From contig NW_027488368.1 of the NCBI RefSeq assembly GCF_051014445.1, forward strand, positions 20,496,001 through 20,560,000: a stretch of 64,000 nt of DNA, given 5' to 3'. This stretch comes from Colletes latitarsis. Taxonomy: Eukaryota; Arthropoda; Insecta; Hymenoptera; Colletidae. The notes below the pieces were generated by a model, which was not told the origin of the DNA, made no database searches, and saw only the letters and a program-made list of their open reading frames with translations. How positions within the stretch are numbered: position 1 is the stretch's first letter; each line of letters starts with the position of its first letter. The translations under genes and the position numbers were made by a program. Positions 20,831-31,706 of this stretch are shown piece by piece.

Positions 20831-21888
20831 CTCACACTTTCGCACACTTCACATACTCGTTGAACAGATCCTGGGTTATTTTCTGTTTTGCATCACGTAG
20901 TAATGTAGTACCACACTGAAACAGTCGATTAAACCTGGTTTCCATCAGTATTTTAGAGGGCAACGCAAGTTAGGTCTAGGTTAGGTCTGGAATTTGCTCT
21001 CATCAGGCTCATTCTTTCGCATATTTCTCATACTTGATGGCTAGATCCTGGGCTTTTTCTGGATTGCATCACGTTGTAATGAAGTACAACACTGAAACAG
21101 TCAATTAAACCTGGTTTCCGTCAATATCTTAGAGGACAACGCAAGTTAGGTCTGGGATATGTCTGGGATTTGCCCTCATCAGGCTCATACTTTCGCGTTT
21201 TTCACATACTCGTTGAACAGATCCTGGGTTATTTTCTGGTTTAGATCACATAGTAATGTGGTACCACACTGAAACAGTCGATTAAACCAGGTTTCGATCA
21301 ATATTTTTGAGGATAACGCATGTTAGGTCTAGGTTAGCACTGGGATTTTCACTCATCAGACTCATACTTTCGCATTCTTCACATACTTGTTGAACTGATC
21401 CTGGGTTTTTTCTGGTTTGGATCACGTAGTAATGCGGTACCACACTGAAACAGTCGATTAAACCTGGTTTCGATCAATATTTTAGAGGATAACGCATGTT
21501 AGGTCTAGGTTAGCCCTGGGATTTTCACTCATCAGACTCATACTTTCGCATTCTTCACATACTTGTTGAACTGATCCTCGGTTTTTTCTGGTTTGGATCA
21601 CGTAGTAATGTGGTACCACACTGAAACAGTCGATTAAAACTGGTCTCGATAAATATTTTAGAGAATAATTCATGTTAGGTCTAGGTTAGGTCTGGGATTT
21701 GCTCTCATCAGGCTCTTTCTTTCGCATATTTCTCATACATGTTGAACAGATCCTGGGATTTTTCTGGTATGGAACCCGTAGTAATGTGGGACCACACTGA
21801 AACAATCAATTAAACCTGGTCTTGATAAATATTTTAGAGGATAACGCATGTTAGGTCTGGGTTAGGTCTAGGATTTGCCCTCATCAGG
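20831..21888. repeat. 6-monomer tandem duplication, copy 1
   Basis: A block m5-m6-m7-m8-m8'-m1-(m2 start) of 1058 bp is repeated immediately at 21889-22946. The junction is the m2/m5 hybrid at 21850. The only difference I noticed is in m1: GTAGTAATG at 21779 against GTAATAATG at 22837. Confidence 0.9.
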
Positions 21889-22026
21889 CTCACACTTTCG
21901 CACACTTCACATACTCGTTGAACAGATCCTGGGTTATTTTCTGTTTTGCATCACGTAGTAATGTAGTACCACACTGAAACAGTCGATTAAACCTGGTTTC
22001 CATCAGTATTTTAGAGGGCAACGCAA
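21850..22026. repeat. Hybrid monomer m2/m5
   Basis: It starts as m2 (GTTAGGTCTGGGTTAGG, GATTTGCCCTCATCAGGCT) and continues as m5 (CACACTTTCGCACAC, GGGTTATTTTCTG, TTTTGCATCACG). It marks the junction of the 1058-bp (6-monomer) tandem duplication. Confidence 0.88.
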
Positions 22027-22946
22027 GTTAGGTCTAGGTTAGGTCTGGAATTTGCTCTCATCAGGCTCATTCTTTCGCATATTTCTCATACTTGATGGCT
22101 AGATCCTGGGCTTTTTCTGGATTGCATCACGTTGTAATGAAGTACAACACTGAAACAGTCAATTAAACCTGGTTTCCGTCAATATCTTAGAGGACAACGC
22201 AAGTTAGGTCTGGGATATGTCTGGGATTTGCCCTCATCAGGCTCATACTTTCGCGTTTTTCACATACTCGTTGAACAGATCCTGGGTTATTTTCTGGTTT
22301 AGATCACATAGTAATGTGGTACCACACTGAAACAGTCGATTAAACCAGGTTTCGATCAATATTTTTGAGGATAACGCATGTTAGGTCTAGGTTAGCACTG
22401 GGATTTTCACTCATCAGACTCATACTTTCGCATTCTTCACATACTTGTTGAACTGATCCTGGGTTTTTTCTGGTTTGGATCACGTAGTAATGCGGTACCA
22501 CACTGAAACAGTCGATTAAACCTGGTTTCGATCAATATTTTAGAGGATAACGCATGTTAGGTCTAGGTTAGCCCTGGGATTTTCACTCATCAGACTCATA
22601 CTTTCGCATTCTTCACATACTTGTTGAACTGATCCTCGGTTTTTTCTGGTTTGGATCACGTAGTAATGTGGTACCACACTGAAACAGTCGATTAAAACTG
22701 GTCTCGATAAATATTTTAGAGAATAATTCATGTTAGGTCTAGGTTAGGTCTGGGATTTGCTCTCATCAGGCTCTTTCTTTCGCATATTTCTCATACATGT
22801 TGAACAGATCCTGGGATTTTTCTGGTATGGAACCCGTAATAATGTGGGACCACACTGAAACAATCAATTAAACCTGGTCTTGATAAATATTTTAGAGGAT
22901 AACGCATGTTAGGTCTGGGTTAGGTCTAGGATTTGCCCTCATCAGG
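21889..22946. repeat. 6-monomer tandem duplication, copy 2
   Basis: Second tandem copy of the 1058-bp block, ending in the m2/m7 hybrid at 22908. Because almost no changes separate it from copy 1, the event looks recent relative to the surrounding array. Confidence 0.9.
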
Positions 22947-23084
22947 CTCATACTTTCGCGTTTTTCACATACTCGTTGAACAGATCCTGGGTTATTTTCT
23001 GGTTTGGATCACATAGTAATGTGGTACCACACTGAAACAGTCGATTAAACCAGGTTTCGAGCAATATTTTTGAGGATAACGCAT
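22908..23084. repeat. Hybrid monomer m2/m7
   Basis: It starts as m2 (GTTAGGTCTGGGTTAGG, GGATTTGCCC) and continues as m7 (CATACTTTCGCGTTTTTC, ACTCGTTGAACAGATCC, CACATAG). It ends the 6-mer duplication and opens the 10-mer one, and produces the shortest unit found, 5 monomers (22732-23611). Confidence 0.87.
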
Positions 23085-24691
23085 GTTAGGTCTAGGTTAG
23101 GCCTGGGATTTTCACTCATCAGACTCATACTTTCGCATTCTTCACATACTTGTTGAACTGATCCTCGGTTTTTTCTGGTTTGGATCACGTAGTAATGTGG
23201 TACCACACTGAAACAGTCGATTAAACCTGGTTTCGATCAATATTTTAGAGAATAACTCATGTTAGGTCTAGGTTAGGCCTGGGATTTTCACTGATCAGAC
23301 TCATACTTTCGCATTCTTCACATACTTGTAAACGGATCCTGGGTTTTTTCTGGTTTGGATCACGTAGTAATGTGGTACCACACTGAAACAGTCGATTAAA
23401 CCTGGTTTCGATCAATATTTTAGAGGATAACGCATGTTAGGTCTAGGTTAGGCCTGGGATTTTCACTCATCAGACTCATACTTTCGCATTCTTCACATAC
23501 TTGTTGAACGGATCCTGGGTTTTTTCTGGTTTGGATCACGTAGTAATGTGGGACCACACTGAAACAGTCAATTAAACCTGGTTTCGATCAATATTTTAGA
23601 GAATAATTCATGTTAGGTCTAGGTTAGGTCTGGGATTTGCTCTCATCAGGCTCATTCTTTCGCATATTTCTCATACATGTTGAACAGATCCTGGGATTTT
23701 TCTGGTATGGAACGCGTAGTAATGTGGGACCACACTGAAACAATCAATTAAACCTGGTCTTGATAAATATTTTAGAGGATAACGCATGTTAGGTCTGGGT
23801 TAGGTCTAGGATTTGCCCTCATCAGGCTCATACTTTCGCATATTTCTCATACTTCATGGCTAGATCCTGGGCTGTTTCTGGATTGCGTCACGTAGTAATG
23901 TGGTACCACGCTGAAACAGTCAATTAAACCTGGTTTTGATCAATATTTTAGAGGATAACGCAAGTTAGGTCTGGGATAGGTCTAGGATTTGCCCTCATCA
24001 GGCTCTTACGTTTGCATATTTCTCATACTTCATGGCTAGATCCTGGGCTATTTCTGGATTGGATCACGTAGTAAAGTGGTACCACACTGAAACATTCAAT
24101 GAAACCTGGTCTGGATAAATATTTTAGAGGATAACGCATCTTAGGTCTGGGTTAGGTGTAAGATTTGCCCTCATCAGGCTCACAGTTTCGCGTTTTTCAC
24201 ATTCTTGATGAACAGATCCTGGGTTTTTTCTCGTTTGGATCACGAAGTAGTGTGGTACCACACTGAAACAGTTCATTAAACCTGGTTTCGCTCAATATTT
24301 TAGAGGATAACGCAAGTTAAGTCTGGGATTGGGCTGGGATTTGACCTCATCAGACTCACACTTTCGCACACTTCACATACTCGTTGAACAGATCCTGGGT
24401 TATTTTCTGGTTTGCATCACGTAGTAATGTAGTACCACACTGAAACAGTCGATTAAACCTGGTTTCCATCAGTATTTTAGAGGGCAACGCAAGTTAGGTC
24501 TAGGTTAGGTCAGGAATTTGCTCTCATCAGGCTCATTCTTTCGCATATTTCTCATACTTGATGGCTAGATCCTTGGCTTTTTCTGGATTGCATCACGTTG
24601 TAATGAAGTACAACACTGAAACAGTCAATTAAACCTGGTTTCCGTCAATATCTTAGAGGACAACGCAAGTTAGGTCTGGGATATGTCTGGG
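22931..24691. repeat. 10-monomer tandem duplication, copy 1 (1761 bp)
   Basis: Monomer order from 23085 is m8', m13', m15, m1, m2, m3, m4, m5, m6, m7, repeated from 24692. Shared rare variants are GGATTGCGTCACG and CTTACGTTTGCATATTTC. Copy 1 has private changes such as TTTCGAGCAATATT near 23058 and GGTCAGGAATTTG near 24509. Confidence 0.88.
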
Positions 24692-25984
24692 ATTTGCCCT
24701 CATCAGGCTCATACTTTCGCGTTTTTCACATACTCGTTGAACAGATCCTGGGTTATTTTCTGGTTTGGATCACATAGTAATGTGGTACCACACTGAAACA
24801 GTCGATTAAACCAGGTTTCGATCAATATTTTTGAGGATAACGCATGTTAGGTCTAGGTTAGGCCTGGGATTTTCACTCATCAGACTCATACTTTCGCATT
24901 CTTCACATACTTGTTGAACTGATCCTCGGTTTTTTCTGGTTTGGATCACGTAGTAATGTGGTACCACACTGAAACAGTCGATTAAACCTGGTTTCGATCA
25001 ATATTTTAGAGAATAACTCATGTTAGGTCTAGGTTAGGCCTGGGATTTTCACTGATCAGACTCATACTTTCGCATTCTTCACATACTTGTAAACGGATCC
25101 TGGGTTTTTTCTGGTTTGGATCACGTAGTAATGTGGTACCACACTGAAACAGTCGATTAAACCTGGTTTCGATCAATATTTTAGAGGATAACGCATGTTA
25201 GGTCTAGGTTAGGCCTGGGATTTTCACTCATCAGACTCATACTTTCGCATTCTTCACATACTTGTTGAACGGATCCTGGGTTTTTTCTGGTTTGGATCAC
25301 GTAGTAATGTGGGACCACACTGAAACAGTCAATTAAACCTGGTTTCGATCAATATTTTAGAGAATAATTCATGTTAGGTCTAGGTTAGGTCTGGGATTTG
25401 CTCTCATCAGGCTCTTTCTTTCGCATATTTCTCATACATGTTGAACAGATCCTGGGATTTTTCTGGTATGGAACGCGTAGTAATGTGGGACCACACTGAA
25501 ACAATCAATTAAACCTGGTCTTGATAAATATTTTAGAGGATAACGCATGTTAGGTCTGGGTTAGGTCTAGGATTTGCCCTCATCAGGCTCATACTTTCGC
25601 ATATTTCTCATACTTCATGGCTAGATCCTGGGCTGTTTCTGGATTGCGTCACGTAGTAATGTGGTACCACGCTGAAACAGTCAATTAAACCTGGTTTTGA
25701 TCAATATTTTAGAGGATAACGCAAGTTAGGTCTGGGATAGGTCTAGGATTTGCCCTCATCAGGCTCTTACGTTTGCATATTTCTCATACTTCATGGCTAG
25801 ATCCTGGGCTATTTCTGGATTGGATCACGTAGTAAAGTGGTACCACACTGAAACATTCAATGAAACCTGGTCTGGATAAATATTTTAGAGGATAACGCAT
25901 CTTAGGTCTGGGTTAGGTGTAAGATTTGCCCTCATCAGGCTCACAGTTTCGCGTTTTTCACATTCTTGATGAACAGATCCTGGG
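24692..25984. repeat. 10-monomer tandem duplication, copy 2 (partial)
   Basis: It follows copy 1 for about seven monomers and stops inside an m4, where GGGTTTTGTCTGG replaces GGGTTTTTTCTCG. From there m9 follows at 26077, as at 1766 in the left flank. Confidence 0.86.
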
Positions 25985-26881
25985 TTTTGTCTGGTTTGGA
26001 TCACGAAGTAGTGTGGTACCACACTGAAACAGTTCATTAAACCTGGTTTCGCTCAATATTTTAGAGGATAACGCATGTTAGGTCTTGGTTAGGTCTGGGA
26101 TTTGCTCTCATCAGGCTCATTCTTTCGCATATTTCTCATACTTGATGGCAAGATCCTGGGCTTTTTCTGGATTGCATCACGTAGTAATGTAGTACCACAC
26201 TGAAACAGTCAATGAAACCTTGTTTCCATCACTATTTTAGAGGACAACGCAAGTTAGGTCTAGGTAAGGCCTGAGATTTTCACTGATCAGACTCATACTT
26301 TCGCATTCTTCACGTACTCGTTGAACGGATCCTGGGTTTTTTCTGGTTTGGATCACGTAGTAATGAGGTACCACACTGAAACGGTCAATTAAACCTGGTT
26401 TCGATCAATATTTTAGAGGATAACGCAAGTTAGGTCTGGGATAGGTCTGGGATTTGCCCTCATCAGGCTCATACTTTCGCGTTTTTCACATACTTGTTGA
26501 ACAGATCATGGGTTTTTTCTGGTTTGGGTTACGTAGTAATGTGGTACCACACTGAAACAGTCGATTAAACCTGGATTCGATCAATATTTTAGAGGATAAC
26601 GCAAGCTAGGTCTATGTTAGGCCTGGGATTTTCACTGATCAGACTCATACTTTCGCATTCTTCACATACTTGTTGAACTGATCCAAGGTTTTTTCTGGTT
26701 TGGATCACGTAGTAATGAGGTACCACACTGAAACGGTCAATTAAACCTGGTTTCGATCAATATTTTAGAGGATAACGCAAGTTAAGTCTGGGATTGGTCT
26801 GGGATTTTCACTCATCAGACTCATACTTTCGCATTCTTCACATATTTTTTGAACGGATCCTGGGTTTTTTCTGGTTTGGAT

Positions 26882-29800
26882 CACGTAGGAGTGTGGTACC
26901 ACACTGAAACAGTCCACTAAACCTGGTTTGGATCAATATTTTAGAGGATAACGCATGTTAGGTCTAGGTTAGGTCTGGGATTTTCACTCATCAGACTCAT
27001 ACTTTCGCATTCTTCACATACTTGTTGAACTGATCCAAGGTTTTTTCTGGTTTGGATCACGTACTAATGTGGTACCACGCTGAAACAGTCAATTAAACCT
27101 GGTTTCGATCAATATTTTAGAGGATAGCGCAAGTTAGGTCTGGGGTAGGTCTAGGATTTGCCCTCATCAGGCTCTTACTTTCGCATACTTCTCATACTTC
27201 ATGGCTAGATCCTGGGCTATTTCTGGATTGGATCACGTAGTAAAGTGGTACCAAACTGAAACATTCAATGAAACCTGGTCTGGATAAATATTTTAGAGGA
27301 TAACGCATCTTAGGTCTGGGATAGGTCTGGGATTTGCCCTCATCAGGCCCATACTTTCGCGTTTTCCACATACTTGTGGAACAGATCATGGGTTTTTTCT
27401 GGTTTGGGTCACGTAGTAGTGTGATACCACACTGAAACAGTCGATTAAACCAGGTTTCGATCAATATTTTAGAGTATAACTCATGTTAGGTCTAGGTTAG
27501 GCCTGGGATTTTCACTGATCAGACTCATACTTTCGCATTCTTCACATACTTGTAAACGGATCCTGGGTTTTTTCTGGTTTGGATCACGTAGTAATGTGGT
27601 ACCACACTGAAACAGTCGATTAAACCTGGTTTGATCAATATTTTAGAGGATAACGCAAGTTAAGTCTGGGATTGGGCTGGGATTTGACCTCATCAGACTC
27701 ATACTTTCGCATCCTTCACATACTTGTTGAACGGATCCTGGGTTTTTTTTGGTTTGGATCACGTAGTAATGTGGTACCACACTGAAACGGTCAATTAAAC
27801 CTGATCTTGATAAATATTTGAGAGGATAACGCATGTTAGGTTTGGGTTAAGTCTAGGATTTGCCCTCATCAGGCTCATACTTTCGCATTCTTCACATACT
27901 TGTTGAACGGATCCTGGGCTTTCTCTGGATTGCATCACGTAGTAATGAAGTACAACACTGAAACAGTCAATTAAACCTGGTTTCCATCAATATCTTAGAG
28001 GACAACGCAAGTTAGGCCTGGGAAAGGTCTGGGACTTGCCCTCATCAGGCTCATACTTTCGCGTTTTTCACATACTTGTTGAACAGATCCTGGGTTTTTT
28101 CTGGTTTGGATCACGTAGTAGTGTGGTACCACACTGAAACAGTCCATTAAACCTGCTTGCGATCAATATTTTAGAGGATAACGCATGTTAGGTCTGGGTT
28201 AGGTCTAGGATTTGCCCCCATCGGGCTCATTCTTTCGCATATTTCTCAAACTTGATGCCTAGATCCTTTGCTTTTTCTGGATTGTATCACGTAGTAATGA
28301 AGTACAACACTGTAACAGTCAATTAAACCTGGTTTCCACCAATATCTTAGAGGACAACGCAAGTTGGGTCTGGGATAGGTCTGGGACTTGCCCTCATCAG
28401 GCTCATACTTTCGCGTTTTTCACATACTTGTTGAACGGATCCTGGGTTTTTTCTGGTTTGGATCAGGTAGTAGTGTGGTACCACACTGAAACAGTCCATT
28501 AAACCTGGTTTGGATCAATATTTTAGAGGATAACGCACGTTAGGTCTAGGTTAGGTCTGGGATTTTCACTCATCAGACTCATACTTTCGCACACTTCACA
28601 TACTCGTTGAACAGATTCTGGGTTTTTTCTGGTTTGGATCACGTAGTAATGTGGTACCACACTGAAACAGTCGATTTAACCTGGTCTCGACCAATATTTT
28701 AGAGGATAACGCATGTTAGGTCTAGGTTAGGCCTGGGATTTTCACTCATCAGGCTCATACTTTCGCATTCTTCACATACTTGTTGGACGGATCCTGGGTT
28801 TTTTCTGGTTTGGATCACGTAGTAATGTGGGACCACACTGAAACAGTCAATTAAACCTGGTTTCGATCAATATTTTAGAGGATAACGGAAGTTAGGTCTG
28901 GGATAGGTCTGGGATTTGCCCTCATCAGGCTCATACTTTCGCGTTTTTCACATACTTGTTGAACAGATCATGGGTTTTTTCTGGTTTGGGTCACGTAGTA
29001 ATGTGGTACCACACTGAAACAGTCCATTAAACCTGGTTTGGATCAATATTTTAGAGGATAACGCACGTTAGGTCTAGGTTAGGTCTGGGATTTTCACTCA
29101 TCAGACTCATACTTTCGCACACTTCACATACTCGTTGAACAGATTCTGGGTTTTTTCTGGCCTGGATCACGCAGTAATGTGGGACCACACTGAAACAGTC
29201 AATTAAACCTGGTTTCGATCAATATTTTAAAGAATAATTCATGTTAGGTCTAGGTTAGTTCTGGGATTTGCTCTCATCAGGCTCATTCTTTCGCATATTT
29301 CTGATACTTCATGGCTAGATCCTGGGCTAGTTCTGGAGTGGATCACGTAGTAAAGTGGTACCACACTGAAACATTCAATGAAACCTGGTCTGGATAAATA
29401 TTTTAGAGGATAATGCATCTTAGGTCTGGGTTAGGTCTAAGATTTGCCCTCATCAGGCTCACAGTTTCGCGTTTTTCACATACTTGTTGAACGGATCCTG
29501 GGTTTTTTCTGGTTTGGATCACGTAGTAATGAGGTACCACACTGAAACGGTCAATTAAACCTGGTTTCGATCAATATTTTAGAGGATAACGCAAGTTAGG
29601 TCTGGGATAGGTCTGGGATTTGCCCTCATCAGGCTCATACTTTCGCGTTTTTCACATACTTGTTGAACAGATCATGGGTTTTTTCTGGTTTGGGTCACGT
29701 AGTAATGTGGTACCACACTGAAACAGACGATTAAACCTGGTTTCGATCAATATTTTAGAGGATAACGCATGTTAGGTCTAGGTTAGCCCTGGGATTTTCA

Positions 29801-31706
29801 CTCATCAGACTCATACTTTCGCGTTTTACACATACTTGTTGAACAGATCATAGGTTTTTTCTGGTTTGGATCACGTAGTAATGTGGTACCACACTGAAAC
29901 AGTCAATTACACCTGGTTTCCATCAATATCTTAGAGGACAACGCAAGTTAGGTCTGGGATATGTCTGGGATTTGCCCTCATCAGGCTCATACTTTCGCGT
30001 CTTTCACATACTTGTTGAACAGATCCTGGGTTTTTTCTGGTTTGGATCACGTAGTAGTGTGGTACCACACTGAAACAGTCCATTAAACCTGGTTTGGATG
30101 AATATTTTAGAGGATAACGCATGTCAGGTCTAGGTTAGGTCTAGGATTTGCCCTCATCAGGCTCTTACTTTCGCATATTTCTCATACTTCATGGCTAGAT
30201 CCTGGGCTAGTTCTGGAGTGGATCACGTAGTAAAGTGGTACCACACTGAAACATTCAATGAAACCTGGCCTGGATAAATATTTTAGAGGATAACGCATCT
30301 TAGGTCTGGGTTAGGTCTAAGATTTGCCCTCCTCAGGCTCACAGTTTCGCGTTTTTCACATACTTGTTGAACAGATCCTGGGTTTTTTCTGGTTTGGATC
30401 ACGAAGTAGTGTGGTACCACACTGAAACAGTCCATTAAACCTGGTTTCGCTCAATATTTTAGAGGATAACGCATGTTAGGTCTAGGTTAGGTCTGGGATT
30501 TGCTCTCATCAGGCTCATTCTTTCGCATATTTCTCATACTTGATGGCTAGATCCTGGGCTTTTTCTGGATTGCATCACGTAGTAATGTAGTACCACACTG
30601 AAACAGTCAATGAAACCTGGTTTCCATCAATATTTTAGAGGACAACGCAAGTTAGGTCTAGGTAAGGCCTGAGATTTTCACTGATCAGACTCATACTTTC
30701 GCATCCTTCACATACTTGTTGAATGGATCCTGGGTTTTTTCTGGTCTGGATCACGTAGTAATGTGGTACCACACTGAAACTGTCAATTAAACCTGGTTTC
30801 GATGAATATTTTAGAGGATAACGCAAGTTAGGTCTGGGATAGGTCTGGGATTTGCCCTCATCAGGCTCATACTTTCGCGTTTTTCAGATACTTGTTGAAC
30901 AGATCATGGGATTTTTCTGGTTTGGGTCACGTAGTAGTGTGATACCACACTGAAACAGTCGATTAAACCTGGTTTCGATCAATATTTTTGAGGGTAACGC
31001 ATGTTAGGTCTAGTATAGCCCTGGGATTTTTACTCATCAGACTCATACTTTCGCATTCTTCACATACTTGTTGAACTGATCCTGAGTTTTTTATGGTTTG
31101 GATCACGTAGTAATGTGGTACCACACTGAAACAGTCGATTAAACCAGGTTTCGATCAATATTTTTGAGGATAACGCATGTTAGGTCTAGGTTAGGCCTGG
31201 GATTTTCACTCATCAGACTCATACTTTCGCATTCTTCACATACTTGTTGAACGGATCCTGGGTTTTTTCTGGTTTGGATCACGTAGTAATGTGGGACCAC
31301 ATTGAAACAGTCAATTAAACCTGGTTTCGATCAATATTTTAAAGAATAATTCATGTTAGGTCTAGGTTAGGTCTGGGATTTGCTTTCATCAGGCTCATTC
31401 TTTCGCATATTTCTCATACTTGATGGCTAGATCCTGGGCTTTTTCTGGATTGCATCACGTAGTAATGAAGTACAACACTGAAACAGTCAATTAAACCTGG
31501 TTTCCATCAATATCTTAGAGGACAACGCAAGTTAGGTCTGGGATATGTCTGGGATTTGCCCTCATCAGGCTCATACATTCGCGTTTTTCACATACTTGTT
31601 GAACAGATCCTGGGTTTTTTCTGGTTTGGATCACGTAGTAGTGTGGTACCACATTGAAACAGTCCATTAAACCTGCTTGCGATCAATATTTTAAAGGATA
31701 ACGCAT
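26882..31706. repeat. Large direct duplication, copy 1 (27 monomers)
   Basis: It pairs with 34451-39452. The block opens at GTAGGAGTGTGG and shares rare words such as CCACATACTTGTGGAAC (about 27365 and 34935), GGTTTTTTTTGG (about 27740 and 35309), GATGAATATTTTAG and CTTGCGATC. The offset grows from 7569 to 7746 bp because this copy is one monomer shorter around 29.0-29.2 kb. Confidence 0.9.

Larger units (their letters stand above)
12336..26430. repeat. Shortened HOR derivatives (6, 11, 9, 10, 8, 9, 6, 5, 10 monomers)
   Basis: The m1 landmark recurs at 12336, 13394, 15331, 16917, 18678, 20088, 21674, 22732, 23612 and 25373. The intervals are 1058, 1937, 1586, 1761, 1410, 1586, 1058, 880 and 1761 bp, all near multiples of 176. 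Monomer types are those of the 15-mer, but each interval lacks different internal blocks, mostly m9-m12. Joins are often hybrid monomers. From about 18.1 kb a TAGCCCTGGG/GATCCTCGG variant of m8 and a variant m13 also appear. The last interval runs m1-m2-m3-m4-m9-m10 and then changes character near 26.4 kb. Confidence 0.88.

Noticed and set aside
27192..27464. 90-codon frame in two copies (27192 and 34761)
   Set aside because: The two copies belong to the 7.57-kb duplication, so they are one accident copied. The sequence is again reverse-strand satellite.
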